37,500 nucleotides of DNA, taken from Paulinella micropora (Eukaryota; Cercozoa; Imbricatea; Euglyphida; Paulinellidae). The notes under the pieces are model-generated. The model was not told the origin of the DNA. It searched no databases and worked only from the letters and a program-made list of their open reading frames with translations. Positions 21,101 through 28,844 of this stretch are shown in pieces (the first letter of the stretch is position 1; every line of letters starts with the position of its first letter). The DNA lies in assembly GCA_019918135.1 (NCBI GenBank), contig WBZZ01006431.1, positions 1-37,500 of the forward strand. Direction: 5' to 3'. A program made the translations under genes and the position numbers.

Positions 21101-23120
21101 TCCTTAAGGAGCGTCTGCGCCTTAGACAACAAGCTGGCCTCCGTTCTTTCGTTTTGTTCGTGGATCTGAGAAAGGCATTCCCTACGGTTTGGCGGGCCGG
21201 GTTGTTTCAGAGGCTAACCCAGATGGGGGTACAGGGCAAGTTCTACCGCATTCTGCGGCGTTTTTACCGAAGAACGTCATCGCGAGTGCTAGTCGATGGC
21301 GAACTCACTGGTGAAGTGCTGGAAGAGATGGGAGTTCAGCAAGGGTCGCCGTTGTCACCGTCGCTGTTCAACGTCTTCATGGATGAGCTAACGGTCCGAA
21401 TCGCGAAAGAGTTGGAGATCGAGGACCTCAACCGCATCGAAGACATACGGACCCTGCTTTACGCCGACGACGTTGCGGTAATTGCGCATAGTGTCACGGA
21501 GCTTCAACAGATTGTAAATGTCGTGGCGACATTCGTGGAGGACTATCGGCTTGAAATCAACCTGAAACCAGGCAAGACGGAAGTCATGCCAATATACGGG
21601 CACGCCAAGTCAAAAAAGTCGCCCCCATGCGTGAGGTTCCGGGGCAAGGTTCTCAACGTCACCGACCACTACAAATACCTGGGAGTTCTGCTCACGGACA
21701 CCCTCTCCGATAAACCGCAAGCGAAGCGGGCGGCGGAAATCACTGTAGCGGGAACGGCTGCCTGCTACCCCCTCTGGATTGCCCATTAAGTTCCAGCGCG
21801 TCTTCGGCTGATGAATTGGCAGCAAATGGTTGGCGCAAAGTTGCTTTACGCATCGGCTTTTTGGGATCTGCCGGGCGCCAACAAGCTGAGTAAGCTGGAG
21901 GGCGCGTTGGTAGCGCCCCTGCGGGTCATCTTGGGTGTTGGTACGCGCACAAGCGGCTGCATCACCAGGGGTTTAGGCCGCACGCCGAGTTTTAGCATCC
22001 TTGCCAAGGCGGCCCGGCTTCGGTTCCTAGGGCGCATCGAGTTACTGGGCAACACAGCGCTAACACGCAGGCTTTACAACACGGGTCGGTGCAAATGGAA
22101 GGAAGATACGGAAAATTGATCTTAGCAGATCACAGGCTGCGGGAGGGCTTGGATGCGCTCAAGCGGGTCGTGAACGAAGATGGCACGGTAGATGATAAGG
22201 ACTGGCGGGCCGCTCTGGCGAACTGGAACGAGGTGGTAAAGCAATGGTCTGTCCGGCAGGAAGTAGCTGGCTGGGAGCGGCAGGCTAAGCCCTCTGATGG
22301 GCTTAGGGTGCTGCTTAGCCAGATGTCTTCCCGCTCTGCTTTCCCACGTTGGCGGGCGCTGGAGGGGGGAAGTCACAACCTTATCAGAAGGCGATTGTTG
22401 AGCTGCAACAATCGCCTTCGCCTCTACCGATCCAAATTTGGCTCATGCTCGCCGGACTGCTCAAGCTGTTTCGCCTTGTGTGGCACTGAGGTTAACGAGT
22501 CGTTACGTCACTTCCTGCTGCATTGCCCAACGTTTGCGAGCTCTCGTGAGGCACTGTTTAAGTTTATCGATGAGGCGCAAGCCCGGCAGCCCCTCATGCT
22601 GAATCGAGGAGGGCTTTATCACAGGGAACTGCGGGAGGCAGAGGAGGAGATGAGGCTCTTCAAAGAGGAATGGCTGAAGGGGGAGGATGAAAAGATGGCG
22701 GCGATGCTCGGCGTTTTGTTTATCCCTGTCCCAGAAGAGGTGGAGGAGGAGTTAGGAAGGTTTGTTGCCACCATCTGGAAGGAGTGGGAGGAGTTGGAGG
22801 CGCAGACCAGGGAGGCAGAGGGGGCGGAGGAGGAGGAGGAGGTGATCGACCTCACGGTCGTTCAGGAGGTGGGTAGAAGGAGGGGAAGGCCTAGTCAGGT
22901 AGAATGTCTGGCTAGATCTGTTGTAGGTGGAGGTCAGCGCAGCGTCGCGGACTTCTTCTCGGCAGATAACTCCTCTCACTCCTTGCACCCACTTGCACAT
23001 GCACAGCACGCTCATTTGCACATTGCACTGCCAGTCGAGTCTTTGGAGCGGAGCCGCGTCACCGAACGGTCCCGTGCTACCAATGGAGGCACATGTCCGA
23101 CAGGATCAAAGGCCAATTGA
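18193..23120 (+). pseudogene. LINE-B polyprotein: RRM-like domain, APE endonuclease, reverse transcriptase; multiply broken
   Basis: From ATG 18193 the N-terminus parallels LINE-A (YAKSAAA, PPPRRWRRK, CIVWGLS). A 13-bp tandem duplication of TTCACGGGAAAGG (about 18729-18754) shifts the frame. A second shift lies at the G6 run near 18810. From 18832 one long frame covers the endonuclease (VASHNWQGK, VGVQEHN, VTVGDANAKLG, LLDYICVS, DTDHKAVW) and reverse transcriptase (VNIPKGGDP, GGFRPKRS, FVDLRKAF, QQGSPLSPSLFN, YADD at 21460-21471). An in-frame TAA at 21787-21789 interrupts it, and another shift is near 22085. The remainder carries a Cys/His knuckle (about 22440-22530), VIDLT (22842-22856), RRGRPS (from 22878) and QRSVADFF (22935-22958). 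Unlike LINE-A, its endonuclease is uninterrupted. Confidence 0.85.
22842..22958 (+). other. LINE-B C-terminal SIM / AT-hook / PIP module
   Basis: VIDLT preceded by a run of glutamates, then RRRGRPS, then QRSVADFF occur in that order in the last 100 residues. Sequence between these motifs differs widely from LINE-A while the motifs are kept, which suggests selection on them. Binding to SUMO, AT-rich DNA and PCNA is inferred from motif form. Confidence 0.6.
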
Positions 23121-23130
23121 CTGATAAGTC
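23082..23130 (+). promoter_or_regulatory. LINE-B 3' recognition-like sequence
   Basis: AATGGAGGCACATGTCCGACAGG is followed by GGCCAATTGACTGATAAGTC and (TAT)n. The SINE end GCCATTGACAGAGAAGCAC aligns with the second part with few differences. This is the strongest LINE-to-SINE tail match in the window. Confidence 0.65.
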
Positions 23131-23194
<64 letters not shown>

Positions 23195-23196
23195 TG
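23131..23196 (+). repeat. (TAT)n tail of LINE-B, right edge of the nest
   Basis: About 63 bases of ATT triplets end in TTTG directly before GATAGGGAACATA, where viral coding sequence resumes. Confidence 0.9.
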
Positions 23197-23209
23197 GATA
23201 GGGAACATA
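23197..23209 (+). repeat. Right copy of a probable target-site duplication
   Basis: GATAGGGAACATA matches GATAGGTAGACATA at 7503-7516 with a single-base gap and one or two differences. It lies in frame with the coiled-coil protein, so this copy is probably the original sequence. Confidence 0.5.
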
Positions 23210-24032
23210 AAAGAGAACTAGCGGATATTAATGAACGACAAGAACAAAAAGCCAGAGAACTAAGAAGGGAGCAAAAACTCATAGAAGATGTAAAATATGA
23301 AGAAGACAGAAAAAATAGGATACAAGCATTACCACCGCCACCACAATATCAATATATTATGCCATTAGGAGCACCGCCACAAGCACCACCATTACCTAAT
23401 TTAGGAGATGAAACACCATTGAAAACGAAAGAGCAATATGAGGAAGAAAAAAAGCAAAAGCGGAAAGATATTGAAGCACTGAAATTAGCAGGATATACAG
23501 ATAAGTTCATAAAAAAGATGAGTCTCAAAGACTTACAAAAAGCCAGTCAAGATATTCAGACGGCTATAGCCACAGCAACATCTTTAAAAGAACAGAAAAA
23601 GTTAGCAGAAGAATATAAAAAAACTTGAAAAGGAAAAAAAGAAGGCGGAAGAAAACGGTAAGCATCTTGAAAATTTAAAAATTAATCAATTTTTAATCTC
23701 TGGATTTCAAAAACTTATCACCCAAACATTACTATAAAATAGTTAGCACAGGCTTTAAAAAAGAGACTAGATAGTGAAGGTCATAAAAAATTAAATTGCA
23801 AAGACACTTCAAAGTGGATAATTAACATCATTGAAAGGTTTAATATTGATGTTGGAAATGAAAAGGAAAACGTAAAAAGAAAAGTAGCGGATTATGCTAG
23901 ATATGAAGAGTATATGGGTATTAATGAACAAAAAGGGAATGGAGCGAAGACATTAGAAGAATTAATTGATAAGGTATTTTCAATAAAAATAATAAAAAAT
24001 ATCTATCCCGCAATGATTGGAGCAACACAATG
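23197..24032 (+). pseudogene. 3' part of the interrupted coiled-coil viral protein
   Basis: Coding sequence resumes at GAT AGG GAA and continues the charged helix (RELADINERQEQKARELRRE), then a proline-rich linker (ALPPPPQYQY) and a second helix (SLKDLQKASQDIQTA). The frame stops at 23626-23628. Two other frames carry the likely continuation: one past AEENGKHLENLK to about 23740, and another from about 23755 (RLDSEGHKKL) to TGA at 24030-24032. At least two slips at A-rich runs are therefore needed. Its end overlaps the protease start as ATGA. The left half is at 7082-7516. Function unknown. Confidence 0.65.
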
Positions 24033-24710
24033 AATAAAAAGGATTTTGTAAAAACTCTAACTAGCAAAATGACACTAGACCCAAATGTTGATAAACAAGT
24101 TTCAGCGGATTTAAATGTTGATAAAGGGATGCCACCAACTACCATACCCCCGCCACCAGAGCCGACAACAGATACAACTACACCGCCAGACCAAACACCA
24201 CCAGAGGACACTTCACCCCCGAGCGTCGCGGAGACACCGTCAACAGACGGACAACCACCGCCAGACGAACAAACTGGAGAGGGTCGCGGACTAATGACTA
24301 ATGAAATAGATGAAATAATGAAAAAATATGGATGGTATCTCGGAGCAATAGTGAGCGATGAAATCTACAAGTTGAAGCCAGGAAGCAGAAAGCGATACGG
24401 ATTTATTATGAATACCCAAAAAAGTTCGCAACCCGGAGCACCTTGGATGGCGGTTTATATGGATTTAGATAAAGATAGGTCCGTGGAAGTGTATGACCCT
24501 TTAGCACTTTACGAGCCAACTGAAGACTTTCAACAACAAATGAAAAGACTAATAGATAAAAGCCATCCCGATAGTTATTTATTAATGAAAGTAAATAAAG
24601 TAAAAGAGCAGAGCGATACGAGCGACACGTGTGGATGGTTTGCTATGAGATTTTTAATGGAGCGGGCGAAAGGTATTAAATTTAAATTCGCCAGTGGCTA
24701 TACAGACTAA
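24030..24710 (+). CDS. Adenain-like cysteine protease, catalytic histidine apparently lost
   Basis: An intact 226-residue frame overlaps the preceding stop (ATGA). Residues 35-85 are a Pro/Thr-rich linker. The C-terminal 140 residues resemble the adenovirus-type maturation protease family found in Polinton-like viruses and virophages, which cleaves capsid and core precursors during assembly. Visible catalytic-site elements are Asp156 in VYDPLAL, the oxyanion-type Gln194, and Cys201 in DTCGWFAMRF. Where the family normally has His before Trp (GxHW), this protein reads GAPW, with Pro138. That is one base from a His codon, so the enzyme is probably inactive unless another His serves. It is followed by the penton-like gene, as expected for a morphogenesis block. 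Confidence 0.7.
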   Translation: MNKKDFVKTLTSKMTLDPNVDKQVSADLNVDKGMPPTTIPPPPEPTTDTTTPPDQTPPEDTSPPSVAETPSTDGQPPPDEQTGEGRGLMTNEIDEIMKKYGWYLGAIVSDEIYKLKPGSRKRYGFIMNTQKSSQPGAPWMAVYMDLDKDRSVEVYDPLALYEPTEDFQQQMKRLIDKSHPDSYLLMKVNKVKEQSDTSDTCGWFAMRFLMERAKGIKFKFASGYTD

Positions 24711-24775
24711 AAAGGAGATGAAGCGGAAAAATTGAAATCACAGAATGGGCATGGCTTTGACACCTTTTTGTAAAG

Positions 24776-24798
24776 AATATTTATCTATAATAATATAT
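24776..24798 (+). promoter_or_regulatory. AT-rich promoter-like segment before the penton-like gene
   Basis: GAATATTTATCTATAATAAT lies directly before ATG 24800 and partly resembles the AAATATTTTT motif of the other viral genes. The match is looser than at 6685 and 7059. Confidence 0.35.
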
Positions 24799-24799
24799 C

Positions 24800-25906
24800 A
24801 TGGACTACAAAGGTGGTAGGTCAAGTTCCATCTATTACATAAATAGTAAAAATAGGATAACTGGCACAGACAGCGACTTTACACACGAAGTCAATAGGAA
24901 GGGATTAGACAATCCCACACATGGTAAAATTCTTCATATCTATGTGCCGAAGTCGTATTACTCTGTGGCTTCACCATATAATACTTTTACGTTATCCGAA
25001 GACGGGTATGAGGCTTTAATTACAATACCCGACGGAAACTACACAATGAACAATTTAAAAAATAAGTTATCTGAGATACTGACGACAGAAAGTCCGAATG
25101 ACTATACTTATGTTGTCTCAAGCAACAATACAAACACAGAAGCGAAGGATGGTAAATTAACATTCAGTGTTTCAAATAACGGAGGTATTCAACAGAGGTT
25201 TATATTTGATGGTAATACCCGTATTCACGAGGTTATGGGGTTTGATAGAAATTCAACATTTTTCTTCGCTAATGATTTTATTAAATCACCAAATGTAATT
25301 ATTTTAACTGGTGAAAAGACTTTGTACCTTCAATCGGAATTAGTGGGGGAAGGAGATAATCACGTGCTACAAGAAATATACACTGCCAACGAAATTCCTT
25401 TTGGGTCTGTTATCTATGATGAAAGCGGGTCTGAGTATGGTAAAACATTGTCCGCTAATTCAAACAATGTGTTTAGGTTTTACCTGACAGACGAAAATGA
25501 CCAAGCGATTAATCTTAATTGGTTCGTGAAAGACGATAAACTCTACTCTATCCACTACATTTCCTTCCCGTGTATAAAGCGCTTCGTCATGAGTCATAAC
25601 AGAGGAAACGACACCAACGCGAGGTTCCTCTACGCACGTCTCAATATCCAAGTACGAGTTCCTTATCTGTTTAAACGAAACCATCAGGCGCTTATGATGG
25701 GCACACAGCGCATGCGTGAAAGAGTGCAAGAGAAGAGAGCAAAGATCGAGCATGCACTTTTGAAAGCGGAAGCGGATCTGCGTGACGCTGCGGAGGTGTG
25801 TGTCATCAGCGTGAAGAACGTGCATGCCACTGTGTCAAACCAAGAACGTTCTCGTGCTGTAGCCACTATTCTACAATACGACGAAACGCTGCAAACGGAG
25901 GATTAG
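24800..25906 (+). CDS. Penton-like minor capsid protein, fused in frame to a foreign C-terminal part
   Basis: The frame encodes 368 residues. The first 250 or so begin with SIYYINSKNRITGTDSDF, like single-jelly-roll minor capsid (penton) proteins of Polinton-like viruses and virophages, and continue beta-rich through VFRFYLTDENDQAINLN. Such proteins close capsid vertices. From about 25565 codon usage changes to GC-rich, and the protein becomes a basic helical tail (QRMRERVQEKRAKIEHALLKAEADLRD). An internal ATG at 25590 could have started the original right-hand gene. I infer that the fusion marks a junction between two unrelated viral segments; a divergent authentic tail is the alternative. 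No major capsid gene follows. Confidence 0.6.
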   Translation: MDYKGGRSSSIYYINSKNRITGTDSDFTHEVNRKGLDNPTHGKILHIYVPKSYYSVASPYNTFTLSEDGYEALITIPDGNYTMNNLKNKLSEILTTESPNDYTYVVSSNNTNTEAKDGKLTFSVSNNGGIQQRFIFDGNTRIHEVMGFDRNSTFFFANDFIKSPNVIILTGEKTLYLQSELVGEGDNHVLQEIYTANEIPFGSVIYDESGSEYGKTLSANSNNVFRFYLTDENDQAINLNWFVKDDKLYSIHYISFPCIKRFVMSHNRGNDTNARFLYARLNIQVRVPYLFKRNHQALMMGTQRMRERVQEKRAKIEHALLKAEADLRDAAEVCVISVKNVHATVSNQERSRAVATILQYDETLQTED

Positions 25907-26015
25907 ATGGACCCCAATCTATTTCCCGACCAGAACCTCTTCCCTGTCAACCCAAGCAAGCTGGCTCGTTCTTGAATCTTTTTTTTAATCTCAATATACT
26001 CTTAACTCGTAAACC
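25906..26015 (+). other. Short intergenic stretch with a 22-codon ORF
   Basis: ATG 25906 opens a 22-codon frame (MDPNLFPDQN...) to TGA 25972-25974, directly overlapping the preceding stop codon. It is followed by a T-rich stretch (CTTTTTTTTAATC). The ORF is too short to judge. The T-rich block may serve as promoter or terminator for the next gene. Confidence 0.25.
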
Positions 26016-26294
26016 ATGCTTCGCAGACTGTTTTTTTTGTATCTTCGGGCAATAGAGAGCAGCCCTACCACGAGCGTGTGTGGCTACTTTTCAAGAACCA
26101 ACTGTTCGCACTGCTTGCGGATGAGCGAGACATACAATCTAGGATGTGCATACATCAGGAACGGCAACCAAGACTGCAGAGGCGATTGGCAGAATGCCAT
26201 CGACCTCGCGAGACTAGGCAAGATCTGCTACAACGAGACTGATGGGCAACAGCCTCTAGTTTATTGCGTCGCGGTCAGAGTGAGCGAATGCTAA
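26016..26294 (+). CDS. Small Cys-containing protein, unknown
   Basis: The ATG at 26016 follows an AT-rich leader. The 92-residue product has a basic-hydrophobic N-terminus (MLRRLFFLYLRA) that could act as a short anchor, then seven cysteines in CGYF, NCSHCLR, LGCAY, QDCRG, ICYNE and the C-terminal SEC. The middle (CRGDWQNAIDLARLGKICYN) is helical. No family is recognised. It is the first of several short, closely packed plus-strand genes, an arrangement typical of compact viral genomes. Confidence 0.45.
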   Translation: MLRRLFFLYLRAIESSPTTSVCGYFSRTNCSHCLRMSETYNLGCAYIRNGNQDCRGDWQNAIDLARLGKICYNETDGQQPLVYCVAVRVSEC

Positions 26295-26315
26295 AATTTC
26301 TTGTGAGAATTCTTT

Positions 26316-26325
26316 ATAATTAAAA
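26316..26325 (+). promoter_or_regulatory. ATAATTAAAA element upstream of 26342
   Basis: ATAATTAAAA occurs 17 bases before this ATG and again (26750-26759) ten bases before ATG 26769. Repetition at two gene starts in the right-hand cluster supports a promoter-like role. Confidence 0.35.
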
Positions 26326-26341
26326 TCTCATGTTTCACATA

Positions 26342-26452
26342 ATGGTAGCTTCGGCACTTGTGACTTTAGTCTACTTTTCTTGCAGCATTCACAAACGCCG
26401 GACTGCAGAAAAAGCAGTCGACGCACAGGTCGTTGCCTCGGACGCGGTATGA
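26342..26452 (+). CDS. 36-aa single-span membrane peptide
   Basis: The short frame begins MVASALVTLVYFSC, a clear hydrophobic segment, and ends in a basic then acidic tail (HKRRTAEKAVDAQ). The stop overlaps the next start as ATGA (26449-26452). Its small size makes the call uncertain, but the ATG spacing from the ATAATTAAAA element and the overlap with the next ORF support it. Confidence 0.4.
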   Translation: MVASALVTLVYFSCSIHKRRTAEKAVDAQVVASDAV

Positions 26453-26613
26453 GTTTCTCTTACTTAGAATTGCGCAAGCAGCTACATGCGGCATTAGGGC
26501 AAGATCAGCAGCTGACATGGGACGATGCGCCGAGGCTAGTGAGTGTTGGACTCAAGTACTTTAATACAGTTCACGAACCACTCACCAAACTCCAGAAAAA
26601 AGAACCCGGATGA
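26449..26613 (+). CDS. Short helical protein, possibly truncated by a slip
   Basis: The 54-residue product MSFSYLELRKQ... is soluble and amphipathic and ends in LQKKEPG. After the A6 run at about 26597-26602 another frame continues with DDGFDELIGPVIEAIDTVL and a Cys-rich end at 26728. The original protein may therefore have been about 90 residues and been cut short by a one-base slip. No family is recognised. It overlaps the upstream membrane-peptide gene by four bases. Confidence 0.4.
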   Translation: MSFSYLELRKQLHAALGQDQQLTWDDAPRLVSVGLKYFNTVHEPLTKLQKKEPG

Positions 26614-26749
26614 CGGATTCGACGAACTCATCGGACCTGTTATCGAAGCGATCGACACTGTACTGACCGTGTCCACGTCAAAGACCTGTTGCTGGAAACT
26701 TTGCAGACTCTGCCGTTTCTTCATGTAATTGCAAAAAAAAAATTCACAC

Positions 26750-26759
26750 ATAATTAAAA
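26750..26759 (+). promoter_or_regulatory. ATAATTAAAA element upstream of 26769
   Basis: Second copy of the element described at 26316, here followed by AAAGCAGGC and the ATG. Confidence 0.35.
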
Positions 26760-26768
26760 AAAGCAGGC

Positions 26769-27419
26769 ATGCCAACCACCAAAAAGACAAAGGCCACTAG
26801 GCTGTACCACAAACTCAAATTTCTACAGAGAGGATCCGTGAAAACAAAAGCTCCGAACAGGCGAACCGAGGCGAAGGCGGCTGCGAAGTCGAAGGGCCAG
26901 CCAGGCGGCAGCACCGATTGCACGGAAGTCGTATTCCAGCAAATCTAAATCGGGCTCACAAAAGAGAAGGGCGAAAAAGAAAAGCAGGAGAACCTCCCTG
27001 CCCCAAAGGCACATTCAAGCTTCGACCCAGCACCACCAACATCAGAGCCTTATAGTTATTGGAAACATCAGGGCAAGCATCCTGCGTACAACCATCTGTA
27101 CCCTACGAAACCGAAAGACATATTTGACAGGCACGAACGTGCGGACCTGCACGAAAAAGTGCAACGAATGAGCGACCAAGAAGCTTCTAAGTTGGCTGCA
27201 AAGAATCTCTATACGTACGCGCACGGCCCTAAGGACAGAGCCGACGAAGCTGCATTGCATGTTTACGCGATCGGTCACGCGAAAGGACTTAACGTGCAGC
27301 GAGCAATTATAAGAGAGGTCAACAATGTGGTCTATGACGCCCACCAAAAACAAACAATCTTAAATTTATTCAAGCAGAAGCCCGCAGGAAAAGAGGACGA
27401 AATGTTTGTCATGGGTTAA
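26769..27419 (+). pseudogene. Basic core-like protein with in-frame TAA
   Basis: ATG 26769 opens a Lys/Arg-rich head (MPTTKKTKATRLYHKLK, TEAKAAAKSKG). An in-frame TAA at 26946-26948 follows codon 59. The same frame then stays open for 156 more codons (EKGEKEKQENLP, EPYSYWKHQGKHPAY, DIFDRHERADLHEKV) to the stop at 27417-27419. Continuity of frame and of hydrophilic composition argues for one gene of about 216 codons with a nonsense change. Alternatives are readthrough or a separate downstream start at 27168. The highly basic N-terminus suggests DNA binding. No family is recognised. Confidence 0.5.
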
Positions 27420-27458
27420 AAAAATTTATTCACTTTGGTTTTGGTACTAAGCAAGAAT

Positions 27459-27686
27459 ATGTGTCAAGCTTGCGGGTACCCGAACCTCAAACACTTTGCT
27501 AAAGGTGTCAAGCACGCCAAACGTGCCAAGCCGTACAGCAGAATCTGGAAGAAGGGCAAAAAGGCCCAGAAACAGCTCGACCGTCTAGAGAAAAAACTGA
27601 AGACTTTCAAGCCTCGTAAACCTAGGGAACACTATGGTGGCAACACAGAAGCTGCTCCAGCTGCCGCTTCAGGGCACCAACATTAA
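27459..27686 (+). CDS. Small basic protein with a CxxC motif
   Basis: From ATG 27459 the 75-residue protein begins MCQACGYPNLKHFAKG, a possible half zinc site, then a Lys/Arg-rich helix (RIWKKGKKAQKQLDRLEKKLK) and a histidine end. It is likely to bind nucleic acid. Its stop codon lies in TTAA at 27683-27686 and is shared base for base with the stop of the convergent YqaJ gene. Compact convergence of this kind is typical of viral genomes. Confidence 0.55.
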   Translation: MCQACGYPNLKHFAKGVKHAKRAKPYSRIWKKGKKAQKQLDRLEKKLKTFKPRKPREHYGGNTEAAPAAASGHQH

Positions 27687-28435
27687 ACCACGATTTCTGC
27701 CACCAGGTCTTTCTTCTGCCTCTTCTCCTTCGGCTGCTCAGGGGACGGCGGGGGCGCAGGAGGCGAACGCAGCATCCTGGCATGGAATTCCTGAACGCAC
27801 GGCAAAGCATGGTCTTGCGACCACTTCTCGTTGAAGTCGACGGAGGCGATGTCTAGTGCACCATAGTCCGTTAGGCTAGGAGGTTGGTACTGCACGAAAT
27901 GCACTCTGTGGATGCCGGTCACTGCCATCTGGCATTGCACTTGAGGGTAGTAGATTTTAGGGCACTGAGGTCCAGGCTCTTTCCAGAACTTCTTGTACAT
28001 CGGACACTTGATTTCGATCAGCACAGGACAACCGAAGAGGACGCCGTCAGGTGTCGCTCCAACCATATCGTCGTCCGAAATAATAAAACCAATCACCTCG
28101 CACAACTTGTATCCGGTGATCAGCTCGTAGACTTTGAGGGCCTCAGGTTCCAACTTAGTACCGTGTCTTGTGGCCGCATTGCCTTTGAATGTCGTTTCAC
28201 CTTTTTTCCTTGCCATCAGCTGCTTGGTCGTAATGTTGTCATTGGCTCGAGTCAACACTGCCACGTCCGTCGCAGTCACCCTCATCTTTCTTTCTTGCAT
28301 GCACTCTTCCGACCCGAACACGAATCTCTTTTTCTTGAAGAGCTCCTCCACTTCTGGGTGACGGTCAGTCGTAGGCCTGAGTCCGAATAAACCGGGTGAG
28401 ATCCGTACACAAAGATTCAGGAGCTTCTCTTCCAT
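27683..28435 (-). CDS. YqaJ/lambda-exonuclease family viral recombinase nuclease
   Basis: The 250-residue product shows the PD-(D/E)XK nuclease core. GNAATRHGTKLEPEALKVYE (about 85-104) is the family helix with the first acid. GATPDG holds Asp130. LIEIKCP gives Glu141 and Lys143. YYPQVQCQMAVTG follows at about 162-174. Such enzymes resect double-stranded ends 5' to 3' for single-strand annealing recombination and are common in phages and large DNA viruses. I chose ATG 28435 (MEEKLLNL) over the upstream 28507, because the region between holds the shared TGGCCTACTTT motif. The C-terminus is Pro- and Lys-rich (EQPKEKRQKK). The gene looks intact. Confidence 0.82.
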   Translation of the reverse strand: MEEKLLNLCVRISPGLFGLRPTTDRHPEVEELFKKKRFVFGSEECMQERKMRVTATDVAVLTRANDNITTKQLMARKKGETTFKGNAATRHGTKLEPEALKVYELITGYKLCEVIGFIISDDDMVGATPDGVLFGCPVLIEIKCPMYKKFWKEPGPQCPKIYYPQVQCQMAVTGIHRVHFVQYQPPSLTDYGALDIASVDFNEKWSQDHALPCVQEFHARMLRSPPAPPPSPEQPKEKRQKKDLVAEIVV

Positions 28436-28844
28436 TTCGAATTTGGAATTATGGCTTTGGTTTCGATGGCTCAAAAAAGCCCTAAATGTAAAGTAGGCCA
28501 CCACCAATCAGATTTTTTTTGGCGGATGCCTATTTCTCATGGGCGGGCCGGCACTCCAACACCGGCTATAACTTGGTTTTTTATAACTCGTTTTGTAATT
28601 TGTATTCTATTAGAATGCATATTACATATTATAATTGGGTAATAAAAATTTAAGAAATTGAGATAGCGGCCCGCGCTAGACAAATCGGCATTTCAAATCT
28701 ATAGATTACAATTTGGGGGGTTGTATTTTGTATTCTACTGAAAACGTGATTTGTATTCTATAGAATACAAAACCCATTATGAAATTTGTATTTGGCCTAC
28801 TTTGCTTGAGAGTTAATTTGGACCACAAGTTTATTTTTGACCAA
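28436..28844. promoter_or_regulatory. Divergent intergenic region with palindromes and mirrored motifs
   Basis: This 400-bp AT-rich region separates the recombinase (minus) from the F-box-like gene (plus). AAAGTAGGCCA at 28490-28500 and its reverse complement TGGCCTACTTT at 28793-28803 face outwards at similar distances from the two start codons. A perfect 22-bp palindrome, TTTGTATTCTA plus its complement, is at 28750-28771. TTTGTATTCTA also occurs at 28599-28609 (followed by a near-complement) and at 28727-28737. AATCTATAGATT is at 28696-28707. GGGCCGGC is at 28545-28552. A bidirectional promoter or replication origin is plausible. Confidence 0.55.
28750..28771. repeat. 22-bp perfect palindrome
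   Basis: TTTGTATTCTA is followed directly by its exact reverse complement, without spacer. Two further TTTGTATTCTA half-sites lie within 155 bases. This is a likely dimeric-protein binding site. Confidence 0.7.

Larger units (their letters stand above)
16311..23130 (+). mobile_element. LINE-B, APE-type non-LTR retrotransposon, decayed
   Basis: The element is collinear with LINE-A but diverged at DNA level. It has a long 5' region built from two related blocks of about 0.6 to 0.8 kb, a gag-like plus endonuclease plus reverse-transcriptase coding region, and a 3' end with CAATGGAGGCACATGTCCGA then AAGTC and (TAT)n. The coding region has one in-frame stop and at least three frame changes, so this copy is dead. 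Being intact at both ends, it probably inserted as a full-length element. Confidence 0.82.
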
